Assembly: GCA_030609785.1 (NCBI GenBank)
Contig: JAUWTC010000093.1
Location: 1-8,029 of the forward strand
DNA from: Holophagae bacterium
Lineage (GTDB): Bacteria; Acidobacteriota; Thermoanaerobaculia; Thermoanaerobaculales; Sulfomarinibacteraceae
Direction of reading: 5' to 3'
DNA: 8,029 bases
A program made the position numbers and the translations under genes. Under the pieces are notes generated by a model. That model ran no database searches. It was not told where the DNA came from and saw only the letters and a program-made list of their open reading frames with translations. Position 1 is the first letter of the stretch, and each line of letters opens with the position of its first letter. Positions 1 through 6,166 of this stretch are shown piece by piece.

Positions 1-924
1 AAGACCCATCCACGAGGTCACGACGAGGACGAACATCTGCCGCCACGTCGCCGGCACCATGAAGAGCAAGAGCTGGTCATACCAGAATCTCTGAGGAATC
101 AGGGCCATGGAACACAGCAACCTGCCCGAGCGGGATCGGACAAGGAGGGCGGCCCCGAATAAAAGGAACCCGGGCGCAACCAACACCGGAATCCGGGCGT
201 CATACTGCCCGAACACCCCACTGGAGAGCCACTCCACCAGCCAAGTGGGCCGAATAACGAACGACACCGCCACGACTGCGATGGCCGCCACCACCGGCCA
301 CCGTCGCCAGCGGCCCGCCGCAACCAGAGCAAGACCCATTTGCGGCTTGACCACCGCCAGGAACAGCAGGGGAGACCAGGCCAAAGCCGCCGTCAGCAGG
401 GGCGACCACTGGACGGAATAGAGAGCCATCAGGAAAGGAACCGACACCAGAGACATCAATCGCCACCATTGACCCTTCGAGGTCAGAGCCCAGGCAAGAG
501 CCGCTCCGGAGATGCCACCGAAGACCCCCGCAACCGCCGCCACAGGTACCAGAAGCAACGGAGCCAGGACAACCATCGTTACAAATGGATACTGGGCCAG
601 CGGTCCTCCGGTCAAGGACGTCCCGTAAGGCGACAGCCCCTCCAAGGCACGCTGGAGGCCAACCAGGGGCGGACCCACATCACCAACTGGAATGCCTCCC
701 AAGGTGATCGGATTTGGAAGCCAGTGTGTCAGACCCCCGCTCACTAAACCAACGATGACAGCGACCACCGCCCGAGGCACCGGCCGCGGGTTGCCCACCG
801 TATCATCCGGAGGCAAAGCCGACGCGACATCCTCTGTCGATACCCGGCAGGCCGCGTCAGAGGCACCAGCATTCCCAAGCTCCTCGGAATGCTCCGAGCC
901 TTCGGACTGGAGGCTTAACGCCAT
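1..924 (-). CDS. GT87/DUF2029-like polytopic membrane protein (3' end outside window)
   Basis: An uninterrupted minus-strand frame starts with ATG at 924 and gives 308 residues before the window edge, so the C-terminus is missing. The first 50 or so residues are hydrophilic. Several hydrophobic segments follow, at about 51-69, 112-148, 156-200, 209-225, 246-263 and 285-304. The loop after the first segment has an acidic GDVGPPL (81-87), then SPYG (98-101) and QYPF (111-114). A VKPQMGLAL stretch (192-200) is followed by basic RWRRW. A loop Asp, a PY/YP pair and a KPQ motif before a basic patch are the pattern I associate with the GT87/DUF2029 branch of GT-C enzymes, which use polyprenyl-phosphate sugar donors. 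Asp82 would be the candidate catalytic residue; that is inference. There is no visible Shine-Dalgarno. The ATG directly abuts the TAA of the upstream permease, so translational coupling is likely. It could instead be another GT-C or O-antigen-type membrane protein. Confidence 0.6.
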   Translation of the reverse strand, partial: MALSLQSEGSEHSEELGNAGASDAACRVSTEDVASALPPDDTVGNPRPVPRAVVAVIVGLVSGGLTHWLPNPITLGGIPVGDVGPPLVGLQRALEGLSPYGTSLTGGPLAQYPFVTMVVLAPLLLVPVAAVAGVFGGISGAALAWALTSKGQWWRLMSLVSVPFLMALYSVQWSPLLTAALAWSPLLFLAVVKPQMGLALVAAGRWRRWPVVAAIAVVAVSFVIRPTWLVEWLSSGVFGQYDARIPVLVAPGFLLFGAALLVRSRSGRLLCSMALIPQRFWYDQLLLFMVPATWRQMFVLVVTSWMGL

Positions 925-2115
925 TTACACGGCCCGGAGGGCGGCGGCCGGGTCCCGCCGGGCGCTCTGCAATGCCGGCCAGGCCGACGCACACACCACC
1001 AGACCGAAGCACACACCGACGACGGCGACCAGGTGGAGGGGCGTGACGACGAAGGAGACGTGGTCGACCAGGTAGACCCTGGCAAGATGCTCGGGAAATC
1101 GGATGGCGCGCGTCGCCGTCAACGCAGCGCACACCGCCACACCGAGGCTCGCCCCGATGACGACTCCGGCACCCCCAAGAACCATGCCTGCGATGGTCAG
1201 AATCCGCCAGATCCGACCACCGGTGGCACCCAAAGCCTGGAGCATCCCGGCCGTCCTCCGCTTGTCGATCGCCAACACGATCAAGGCCGAGGACACCTGG
1301 AAGGATGCCACCGCAACCACCAGGGTCAGGACGACGAACAGGGACACCGTCTGCCATCTCAAGGCAGCGAAGAGGGAGCGATTCATCTCCCGCCAGTCTG
1401 TGAACATCAGATCCGGCTGGGCAACCTCCAGCGCCTCTCGAGCGGTTTCGACGGCCAGGGGATCGGCCAGTTCCACTTCGATGCCCGCAATGCTCAGGCC
1501 GGGGGCCGCCTCAAGCACCGCATCCAGAGGTACGACGATCCACCGGTTGTCGAACTCGGAAAAGGACAGAGAAAAGATCTCGATAACCTCGAGTGTCACG
1601 CTGGGCAAAACCCAGGAGCCCGGGGCCGGTGGCAACTGGACAAGAAGGCTATCCCCGACGCCGACACCCAAACGGCCGGCCAATCCAGCGCCGACGGCCG
1701 CCCTGATAGGCGGCGTCTCAGGCCATGCCTCCAAATCCGTAAATCCTGGAGGACCGGCTAAGGCCTTGAGCACCACCGGCTGAGGACGGTTGGGATCTCC
1801 CTTGACCTCGGCGAGACCGGCGACATAGGTCACCGCTTCGGCTCGAGTGACACCGTCGATTGCGGCAATCGACCGGGAGATCTCGCCAACGTCCTCCTGC
1901 TCGAGCCCTGCAGGTGCAAAGCCGACGAGATGGGCGTTGCCCTGCTGCAGGGCCCCGGCGATCGCCTGACTGTAACCTGCCATCAAGGCCAGAGTGATGA
2001 TCAACGCCATCGTCGCCAAGGCGATTCCGACAAGTGCCGCCAGGGCGGTCCCTCGAAGCAAGAGCCCCGCTCGCTTCTTGAGAAACCGCACCGCCAACTC
2101 AAAATCCAACATCAT
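925..2115 (-). CDS. LolC/LolE-like ABC transporter permease (MacB-PCD/FtsX family)
   Basis: Inner-membrane permease of the type that, with a LolD-like ATPase, extracts lipoproteins or moves other envelope substrates. The layout is classic: a short N-terminus with FELAVRFLKKR, a first membrane helix (about residues 18-42), a large periplasmic domain of about 220 residues, then three helices near 255-282, 302-328 and 360-380. The cytoplasmic coupling segment after helix 2 (IDKRRTAGMLQALGA) and the ending PALQSARRDPAAALRAV are typical of LolC/E. At about 396 residues the size fits. ATG codons at 2115 and 2112, or GTG at 2133, are possible starts. I chose 2115 because family members begin a few residues before the FELA motif. 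None has a good Shine-Dalgarno; see the candidate promoter just upstream. No LolD-type ATPase lies in the window; the ATPase at 2770-4008 belongs to the polysaccharide-export class. The exact substrate is unknown, and LolC versus LolE cannot be decided. Confidence 0.85.
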   Translation of the reverse strand: MMLDFELAVRFLKKRAGLLLRGTALAALVGIALATMALIITLALMAGYSQAIAGALQQGNAHLVGFAPAGLEQEDVGEISRSIAAIDGVTRAEAVTYVAGLAEVKGDPNRPQPVVLKALAGPPGFTDLEAWPETPPIRAAVGAGLAGRLGVGVGDSLLVQLPPAPGSWVLPSVTLEVIEIFSLSFSEFDNRWIVVPLDAVLEAAPGLSIAGIEVELADPLAVETAREALEVAQPDLMFTDWREMNRSLFAALRWQTVSLFVVLTLVVAVASFQVSSALIVLAIDKRRTAGMLQALGATGGRIWRILTIAGMVLGGAGVVIGASLGVAVCAALTATRAIRFPEHLARVYLVDHVSFVVTPLHLVAVVGVCFGLVVCASAWPALQSARRDPAAALRAV

Positions 2116-2123
2116 GCCGAGAG

Positions 2124-2132
2124 TGTATAGCA
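2124..2132 (-). promoter_or_regulatory. candidate extended -10 promoter for the FtsX-like permease
   Basis: The minus strand reads TGCTATACA, a close match to the extended -10 consensus TGnTATAAT. Transcription would begin around 2117, only a few bases before the ATG codons at 2115 and 2112, giving a leaderless or nearly leaderless mRNA. This fits the lack of a Shine-Dalgarno. The -35 position falls in the T-tract of the pilin terminator and shows no TTGACA, so the call rests on the extended -10 alone. Confidence 0.35.
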
Positions 2133-2144
2133 CCCCTGTGAGTT

Positions 2145-2170
2145 AAAAAAAGGGGCGCCGAAGCGCCCCT
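2145..2170 (-). terminator. Rho-independent terminator of the pilin gene
   Basis: On the minus strand a perfect 7-bp stem GGGGCGC / GCGCCCC encloses a TTCG tetraloop (2159-2162) and is followed by seven T (2151-2145). An extra A-U pair can extend the base. UUCG is an exceptionally stable RNA tetraloop. The hairpin lies 20 bases after the pilin stop codon and works in that direction only, because the plus strand has no T-tract. It should separate pilin transcription from the FtsX-like permease. Confidence 0.93.
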
Positions 2171-2190
2171 GAGATCGCGGTGGAACCAGA

Positions 2191-2646
2191 CTACTCGGTC
2201 TGGGTGCCTTCGGGATACTGGATGAAGGAGCCGCTGTTGGCGACGATGTCACAGTCGAAATTCTTGGTCTTGGTGTCATGGTCCGGATAGGCACCTTCCC
2301 CTTTGCGGTCCTTGCCGTAGGAGATCAGGGTGTACTCGGAACCGGCACTATCGACGTTCAAGTCGTAGGGGGTGCCCCACCCGTCGGTCAACGGGAAGGT
2401 CTTGATGTAGACCGGGGAAACGAAGGCCCCGAGTTGGCCCATTGCGGTGATTCTGGGATAGAACACGTTGTCCGTACCGTAGGCGCCCATGGCGGTCGAG
2501 ATCGTCCGCATGTCGGACATGGTTCTCTTTTGCCGTCCGCGGTTGATCGCGTTGAGCAGGTTGGGAATCGCGATGGCCGCGATGATGCCGATGATCGCCA
2601 CGACGATCAGCAGCTCGATCAGGGTGAAACCTTTTTGTCTACGCAT
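2191..2646 (-). CDS. Type IV pilin / GspG-like major pseudopilin
   Basis: Structural subunit of a type IV pilus or type II secretion-like filament, 151 residues. It begins MRRQKG|FTLIEL: a short basic leader, cleavage by the prepilin peptidase after Gly6, and Phe+1 for N-methylation. Glu+5 is present. The hydrophobic helix LLIVVAIIGIIAAIAIPNLL follows and drives both membrane storage and filament assembly. The C-terminal half resembles GspG: a GWGTPYDL segment (the DPWGxPY region), SYGKDRKGEG (the SYGxDG loop, which helps bind calcium in GspG) and a late CDIV segment. The ATG at 2646 is preferred over longer in-frame starts up to 2748 because of the strong ribosome binding site and the leader length. 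It is monocistronic, with its own sigma-54 promoter and terminator, and no other pilus or secretion genes lie nearby. Sigma-54 control is typical of pilA under PilS/PilR, so a pilus role is at least as likely as secretion. Confidence 0.93.
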   Translation of the reverse strand: MRRQKGFTLIELLIVVAIIGIIAAIAIPNLLNAINRGRQKRTMSDMRTISTAMGAYGTDNVFYPRITAMGQLGAFVSPVYIKTFPLTDGWGTPYDLNVDSAGSEYTLISYGKDRKGEGAYPDHDTKTKNFDCDIVANSGSFIQYPEGTQTE

Positions 2647-2653
2647 TGGTAAT

Positions 2654-2661
2654 ACCTCCTT
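2654..2661 (-). promoter_or_regulatory. strong ribosome binding site fixing the pilin start
   Basis: The minus strand reads AAGGAGGT, fully complementary to the 3' end of 16S rRNA, eight bases before the ATG at 2646. It rules out the longer in-frame start at 2748 and suggests high translation, as expected for a major filament subunit. Confidence 0.92.
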
Positions 2662-2681
2662 GTCAATGCAGTCGGGATACT

Positions 2682-2697
2682 TGCAAAAGTCGTGCCA
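2682..2697 (-). promoter_or_regulatory. sigma-54 (RpoN) promoter of the pilin gene
   Basis: The minus strand reads TGGCACGACTTTTGCA, an exact match to the sigma-54 consensus TGGCACG-N4-TTGCA. The GG (2696-2695) and GC (2684-2683) doublets are separated by the required 10 bases. Taking the C at 2683 as -12 puts the transcript start near 2671, giving a leader of about 25 nt that ends in the strong ribosome binding site. Sigma-54 promoters need an ATP-dependent activator; for pilin genes the usual one is PilR, which is not encoded here. Confidence 0.9.
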
Positions 2698-2727
2698 GTC
2701 AATGCGGGGGATTTTGTCGACTGATAC

Positions 2728-2752
2728 GGCGTTGGACGTCAGTTTCAACGGC
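2728..2752. promoter_or_regulatory. candidate activator-binding dyad upstream of the sigma-54 promoter
   Basis: The plus strand has GGCGTTG (2728-2734), an 11-base spacer, then CAACGGC (2746-2752). This is an inverted repeat of 7+7 with one mismatch, centred at about -69 relative to the predicted pilin transcript start. Its position and two-fold symmetry suit an enhancer-binding protein of the PilR/NtrC class. It does not match a specific published site that I know, and a dyad this short can occur by chance. Confidence 0.3.
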
Positions 2753-2769
2753 CCGAGTGACGAATAGCG

Positions 2770-4008
2770 TCACTTCCACAGGGTCGGCGGACCCTGCCAT
2801 CGGTGGCCCGGCGCCCAGAACCCCGGCCACTGGACCGGGGCCGTCACCCGGAGCTCCCCGGCTCGGCACCAATAGTCATAGGCCAGGCCATCCTTGGCAT
2901 GAACAGCCACGTCCAGCGTGTAGGGGCCTGCAGCCAGAGGCACGCTCTCGTACACACACGAGATCTGCCCACGATCCTCCAACCTGTTGCCGTCGAGGCC
3001 GTCGAGATCGGTGTTGTGCCCACTGACCAGGGTCCCATCGGCCCCGTGCCAGGCCACACCGAACACAAAGTCATCAACCGGCCGGTGGACCCTATATGTG
3101 ATCCGAACTTCGGCGGTCGCTCCACTGGGAAGCAGTCTGACGGGCCGGCCATCAGCCCGGATCTCGACGTCGAGGATCTCGACATCCCCATTGCCCCAGC
3201 GCCGCCCCTCTTCGAGGACGCGCACCGGATTGCGCGTTTTCTCGGGCGCGGTCCGATCGCCGGCAACGTCACCTCGGTACCGGGCGACAACCTGGTCAGT
3301 CGGCCCATCGGCGACCATACGCCCGTGGTCCAAGTAGATCCCCCGGTCAGCAAAGGCACCGGCCATATCCAGATCGTGGGTCACGAGGATCATCGTCACA
3401 CCCCGGCGGCGCATGCGGGCCAGGCGGTCGAGGCACCGGGCAACAAAGGCCTCGTCTCCGACGGCCAACACCTCGTCGATCAAAAGGATATCCGGGTCGA
3501 CCGCAACGGCAACGGCAAAACCCAGTCGGACATACATGCCCGACGAGTAGGTCTTGACGGGCTGATCGATGAAGTCGCCGATCCCGGCGAACTCCAAAAT
3601 TTCGTCCATCCTCTGCTCCACCTCCCGGCGGGACAGGCCCAGCAACATCCCGTTGATGATGACGTTCTCCCACCCGGTGATCTCGGGGTGAAAGCCGGCC
3701 CCCAACTCGATCAGCGCGGTAATCCGGCCTTCGGTGGCGACCCGGCCTGAAGTCGGGCGCAAAATTCCCCCGGCCAACTTGAGAAATGTCGACTTTCCCG
3801 AACCGTTGGGTCCCAAGAGAGCCACGACCTCACCGGGTTTGACCGTCAGGTCGATGCCGTCCAGCGCCTGGAAATCGACCGGGGCTACCGCTTTTCGTCG
3901 CGCCCTCCTGGAAAACAGCGCCCCCTTGAGCGTTTCGTGGCGACTTCTGCGACCCTTCACCCGGTAGGTCTTGGAAACACCATCAAACAGGACCTCCCCG
4001 GGCTTCAC
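2770..4008 (-). CDS. Polysaccharide-export ABC transporter ATPase with Wzt-type C-terminal domain
   Basis: Cytoplasmic ATPase that drives export of a lipid-linked polysaccharide (O-antigen, capsule or teichoic-acid-like) with the permease encoded just upstream; 412 residues. Visible motifs are Walker A GPNGSGKST (66-74), ELGAGFHPEITGWENV (101-116, a hallmark of the Wzt/KpsT/TagH class), the variant signature YSSGM (154-158), Walker B ILLIDE (174-179), the D-loop AVGD (182-185) and the switch His211 in THD. Residues from about 262 to the end form an extra beta-rich domain like the Wzt C-terminal domain, which in known systems recognises the terminal cap of the glycan. The start is GTG at 4008 with GGAGG (4017-4013) four bases upstream. 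It overlaps the permease stop as GTGA, so the two are translationally coupled. No glycan synthesis genes lie beside it, so the substrate is unknown. Confidence 0.93.
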   Translation of the reverse strand: MKPGEVLFDGVSKTYRVKGRRSRHETLKGALFSRRARRKAVAPVDFQALDGIDLTVKPGEVVALLGPNGSGKSTFLKLAGGILRPTSGRVATEGRITALIELGAGFHPEITGWENVIINGMLLGLSRREVEQRMDEILEFAGIGDFIDQPVKTYSSGMYVRLGFAVAVAVDPDILLIDEVLAVGDEAFVARCLDRLARMRRRGVTMILVTHDLDMAGAFADRGIYLDHGRMVADGPTDQVVARYRGDVAGDRTAPEKTRNPVRVLEEGRRWGNGDVEILDVEIRADGRPVRLLPSGATAEVRITYRVHRPVDDFVFGVAWHGADGTLVSGHNTDLDGLDGNRLEDRGQISCVYESVPLAAGPYTLDVAVHAKDGLAYDYWCRAGELRVTAPVQWPGFWAPGHRWQGPPTLWK

Positions 4009-4805
4009 ACAGCCTCCACAATCGTGTCCCGCATCCGGGAGAACACCCAGGTCCCCAGAAAGAAGACGCCCAAACCGACCAGCATCGCGGTCAGGCCCGT
4101 CTGCATCTCCGGAATACGTCCCCCGAAGGCCAGATCCCGGTAGACCTCGACCAGACTGGCAAAGGGGTTGAGCCGGAGCACCATCATCAGCTTCGGATGG
4201 AGGTCGAGACCTTCAAGGCTGTAGATGATCGGTGAAGAGAAAAAGAGCAGGTTGAGAAGGTGGCCCACAAGGTCCCTGAGGTCTCGAAAATGAACCGCAA
4301 CGGCCGCCACCGCTGCCGCAATGCCGGCAGTAGTCAGAACCCATGGAACCAACGCCAACGGAAGGAACACGATGGTCCACGGAAAAGGATGAGCCCCAAA
4401 CACAGCGGCCACCGCCATTGCCGATACCAGAACCGGCAACGCGAAAAGGTGGTTGACCAGGTGAGACATGACAGTTACCGCAGGAAAAATCTCCGGCGGA
4501 CACATCACTTTGGCCAGCAACGGCCCGTTGTCCACCATGGTTACGGCCGCGTCGAGGATCGCTCCGGAAAAAAACATCCACGGCAAAAGGCCGGCAAAGA
4601 GGAACAGGGGATACGGCTGCCCCCCTGGAAACCTCGGCTGGAAAATCGTCGTGAAGACGAAGGCATAGACCACCAGCAGCAAAAGAGGATTCAGTAAGGA
4701 CCAGAAAAAGCCGAGAACTGAGGCCCGGTACCTCGCCGAGAGCTCACGTCGGACCAAAACCCCGACCAAGGCCCTCTGGCGCCACAAAAGAACGGCATGC
4801 GTCAC
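4005..4805 (-). CDS. Polysaccharide-export ABC-2 permease (Wzm/TagG-like)
   Basis: Inner-membrane channel subunit, 266 residues, with about six hydrophobic segments. The amphipathic N-terminus and RYRASVLGFFWSLLNPL (25-41) are diagnostic for Wzm/KpsM/TagG permeases. VHFRDLRDL (171-179) is the conserved cytoplasmic coupling segment, and LNPFASLVEVYRDL (212-225) lies before the last helix. Length is normal for the family. It forms a pair with the ATPase, whose GTG start overlaps this gene's TGA by four bases. The start is GTG at 4805; the upstream sequence has only a weak GGGG element, so initiation may depend partly on the preceding gene, which ends 33 bases upstream. An ABC-2 permease of another class is unlikely given the ATPase partner. 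Confidence 0.92.
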   Translation of the reverse strand: MTHAVLLWRQRALVGVLVRRELSARYRASVLGFFWSLLNPLLLLVVYAFVFTTIFQPRFPGGQPYPLFLFAGLLPWMFFSGAILDAAVTMVDNGPLLAKVMCPPEIFPAVTVMSHLVNHLFALPVLVSAMAVAAVFGAHPFPWTIVFLPLALVPWVLTTAGIAAAVAAVAVHFRDLRDLVGHLLNLLFFSSPIIYSLEGLDLHPKLMMVLRLNPFASLVEVYRDLAFGGRIPEMQTGLTAMLVGLGVFFLGTWVFSRMRDTIVEAV

Positions 4806-4838
4806 GATCGGCGAATCCCCACTCGGCAGACGGTGTCG

Positions 4839-6017
4839 TCACCCCTCCGAGATCAGGAGGTTTTGAACCTGGCGGAGAATGCGTTTGCGTTCGGCGTCGA
4901 GGTATCGCCGATAACCCAATACTTGCCCATCCTTGACGATAAACATCTTGGGGTAGTGCTTGACGTCTCCGTGATCGTCGAAGAGGATCGGCCCGGTCAC
5001 ACCCATGAAGTCCGTCACACCGAAGTGCAGCGCCTTGTTGATCTCCGGCGTCTCCGGAGGAATGGCGATGGCAAAGACCTGAATGGCGATCTTCATCGCA
5101 TCATACCCGTGCGCAGCGAAGACATCCGGCGCCCGTTCGAAGGTGTCCATGTAGCGGTGTACGAAGGAAACCACGGGCTCCGTTTCGGCCGTCCGGTCGA
5201 AGGGAGGCAGGGGGAAAAACACGCCTTCCGCCAATTCTCCTGCATCCCTGAGAATCTGACTGGTGAAAAACGCCGAGGTCGTCACGATCCGACCCTTGAA
5301 ACCGTCAGCCCTCAGCTGACGGATGGCCTCGAGAATCTCCTCGGCATATCCGACGATGTAGACGACCGTCGGCTTGTGCTCTTTGAGAACCCCGGACACA
5401 TCCTGATCCCATCCCTCCGACTCGAGATCGACGGTTGCGACGACCGTGCCGCCGAGACTACCCTCGTACTGGCGACGAAATTCCGGTTCGATACCGGCGA
5501 CATAATCATGATTCCCGACAAAGAGAACAGTTTCGGTCGCCCCGAGTCGATCGATCATGAATTTTCCTGCGGTGTGCCCCTCGAGCTCATCGGACGGATA
5601 GATCCTGTAGAACAGCTTGCTGCGCTTGGTCAGACCGGGTGTCGACGCCGACGGGGACAGACAGACGACATTGATGTCATCCAGTACCTCGACGAGGGCT
5701 CGGGCCTCGGAGCTGGTCGCCGCGCCCAAAATCAGCTTCGCGCCCCGCTCGTCGACCAACCGCCGAACCTCGGCGATTCCCTTGGCCGGATCGCTCTCGG
5801 AATCTTCCCACACGACCTCGAACTGCGGAGGCAGCTGGCCGGTCTCCCGAGCATCCTTGATCGCCAGCCGCATCCCGCTTTCGATGCTCACGCCATAGCC
5901 GCTCGCGGACCCAGTAATGGGCAACACAACTCCCACGACCGGCTTGGATCCACAGCCCGCCAGCATTGCCGCGGTAAAAACGGTTCCAAAAATCGCGATC
6001 AGACGACGGCCGATCAT
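4839..6017 (-). CDS. Leu/Ile/Val-type substrate-binding lipoprotein (Peripla_BP_6 family)
   Basis: Membrane-anchored periplasmic binding protein of the LivK/AmiC class, 392 residues. The N-terminus has RR, a hydrophobic stretch and the lipobox LAGC, with Cys22 as the lipidated residue; it is followed by GSK, with no Asp at +2. Family motifs are GVVLPITGSASGYG (29-42), LILGAATSSEA (95-105), LSPSAST (120-126), AAHGYDAMKIA (301-311) and a late GVTGPILFDDHGD (339-351). The ATG at 6017 is chosen because GGGGAGG lies five bases before it and because it gives a normal signal peptide; a longer frame from 6059 is open but lacks such a site. No LivH/M/G/F import genes are present. Instead it precedes a glycan exporter by 33 bases, an odd arrangement. 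The ligand cannot be read from the sequence; amino acids, amides and related small molecules are known ligands of the family. Confidence 0.92.
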   Translation of the reverse strand: MIGRRLIAIFGTVFTAAMLAGCGSKPVVGVVLPITGSASGYGVSIESGMRLAIKDARETGQLPPQFEVVWEDSESDPAKGIAEVRRLVDERGAKLILGAATSSEARALVEVLDDINVVCLSPSASTPGLTKRSKLFYRIYPSDELEGHTAGKFMIDRLGATETVLFVGNHDYVAGIEPEFRRQYEGSLGGTVVATVDLESEGWDQDVSGVLKEHKPTVVYIVGYAEEILEAIRQLRADGFKGRIVTTSAFFTSQILRDAGELAEGVFFPLPPFDRTAETEPVVSFVHRYMDTFERAPDVFAAHGYDAMKIAIQVFAIAIPPETPEINKALHFGVTDFMGVTGPILFDDHGDVKHYPKMFIVKDGQVLGYRRYLDAERKRILRQVQNLLISEG

Positions 6018-6166
6018 CGGTACCTCCCCAATGAAACTCATCGACAACCTCGTACCCACCCCAGGCGCCAGATTACCTCTCGACAGAAAAAACCGCCGGA
6101 GATCATCGACGCAAATAGACCAACCAAGGGTAACACAGCCTCTCTCAGTACCGGTTCAACCACCAA
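6018..6166. other. intergenic region between rsmI and the binding-protein gene
   Basis: These 149 bases separate two genes on the same strand. The GGGGAGG (6029-6023) in front of the lipoprotein ATG is clear. A weak sigma-70-like pair, TTGAAC (6159-6154) and TGTTAC 18 bases further on, could start the lipoprotein transcript. A short GC element before six T (around 6086-6098, minus strand) is too small to call a terminator. Whether rsmI and the lipoprotein share a transcript is open. Confidence 0.35.

Noticed and set aside
1033..1783. Two overlapping plus-strand open frames opposite the FtsX-like permease.
   Set aside because: Both are hydrophilic and low-complexity, without initiation signals, and lie antisense to a gene with conserved LolC/E features.
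2145..2170. The pilin terminator as a bidirectional terminator.
   Set aside because: On the plus strand the hairpin is preceded by A residues and followed by TGAGATC with no T-tract, so it should work only on the minus strand.
2647..2748. A 34-residue N-terminal extension of the pilin reading frame.
   Set aside because: It would cover the sigma-54 promoter and the ribosome binding site and would place a long leader before the prepilin cleavage site. The ATG at 2646 gives a textbook leader.
2803..3750. A 315-residue open frame on the plus strand opposite the Wzt-like ATPase.
   Set aside because: It is the complement of a gene with Walker A, signature and Walker B motifs. No motif or initiation signal supports the plus-strand reading.
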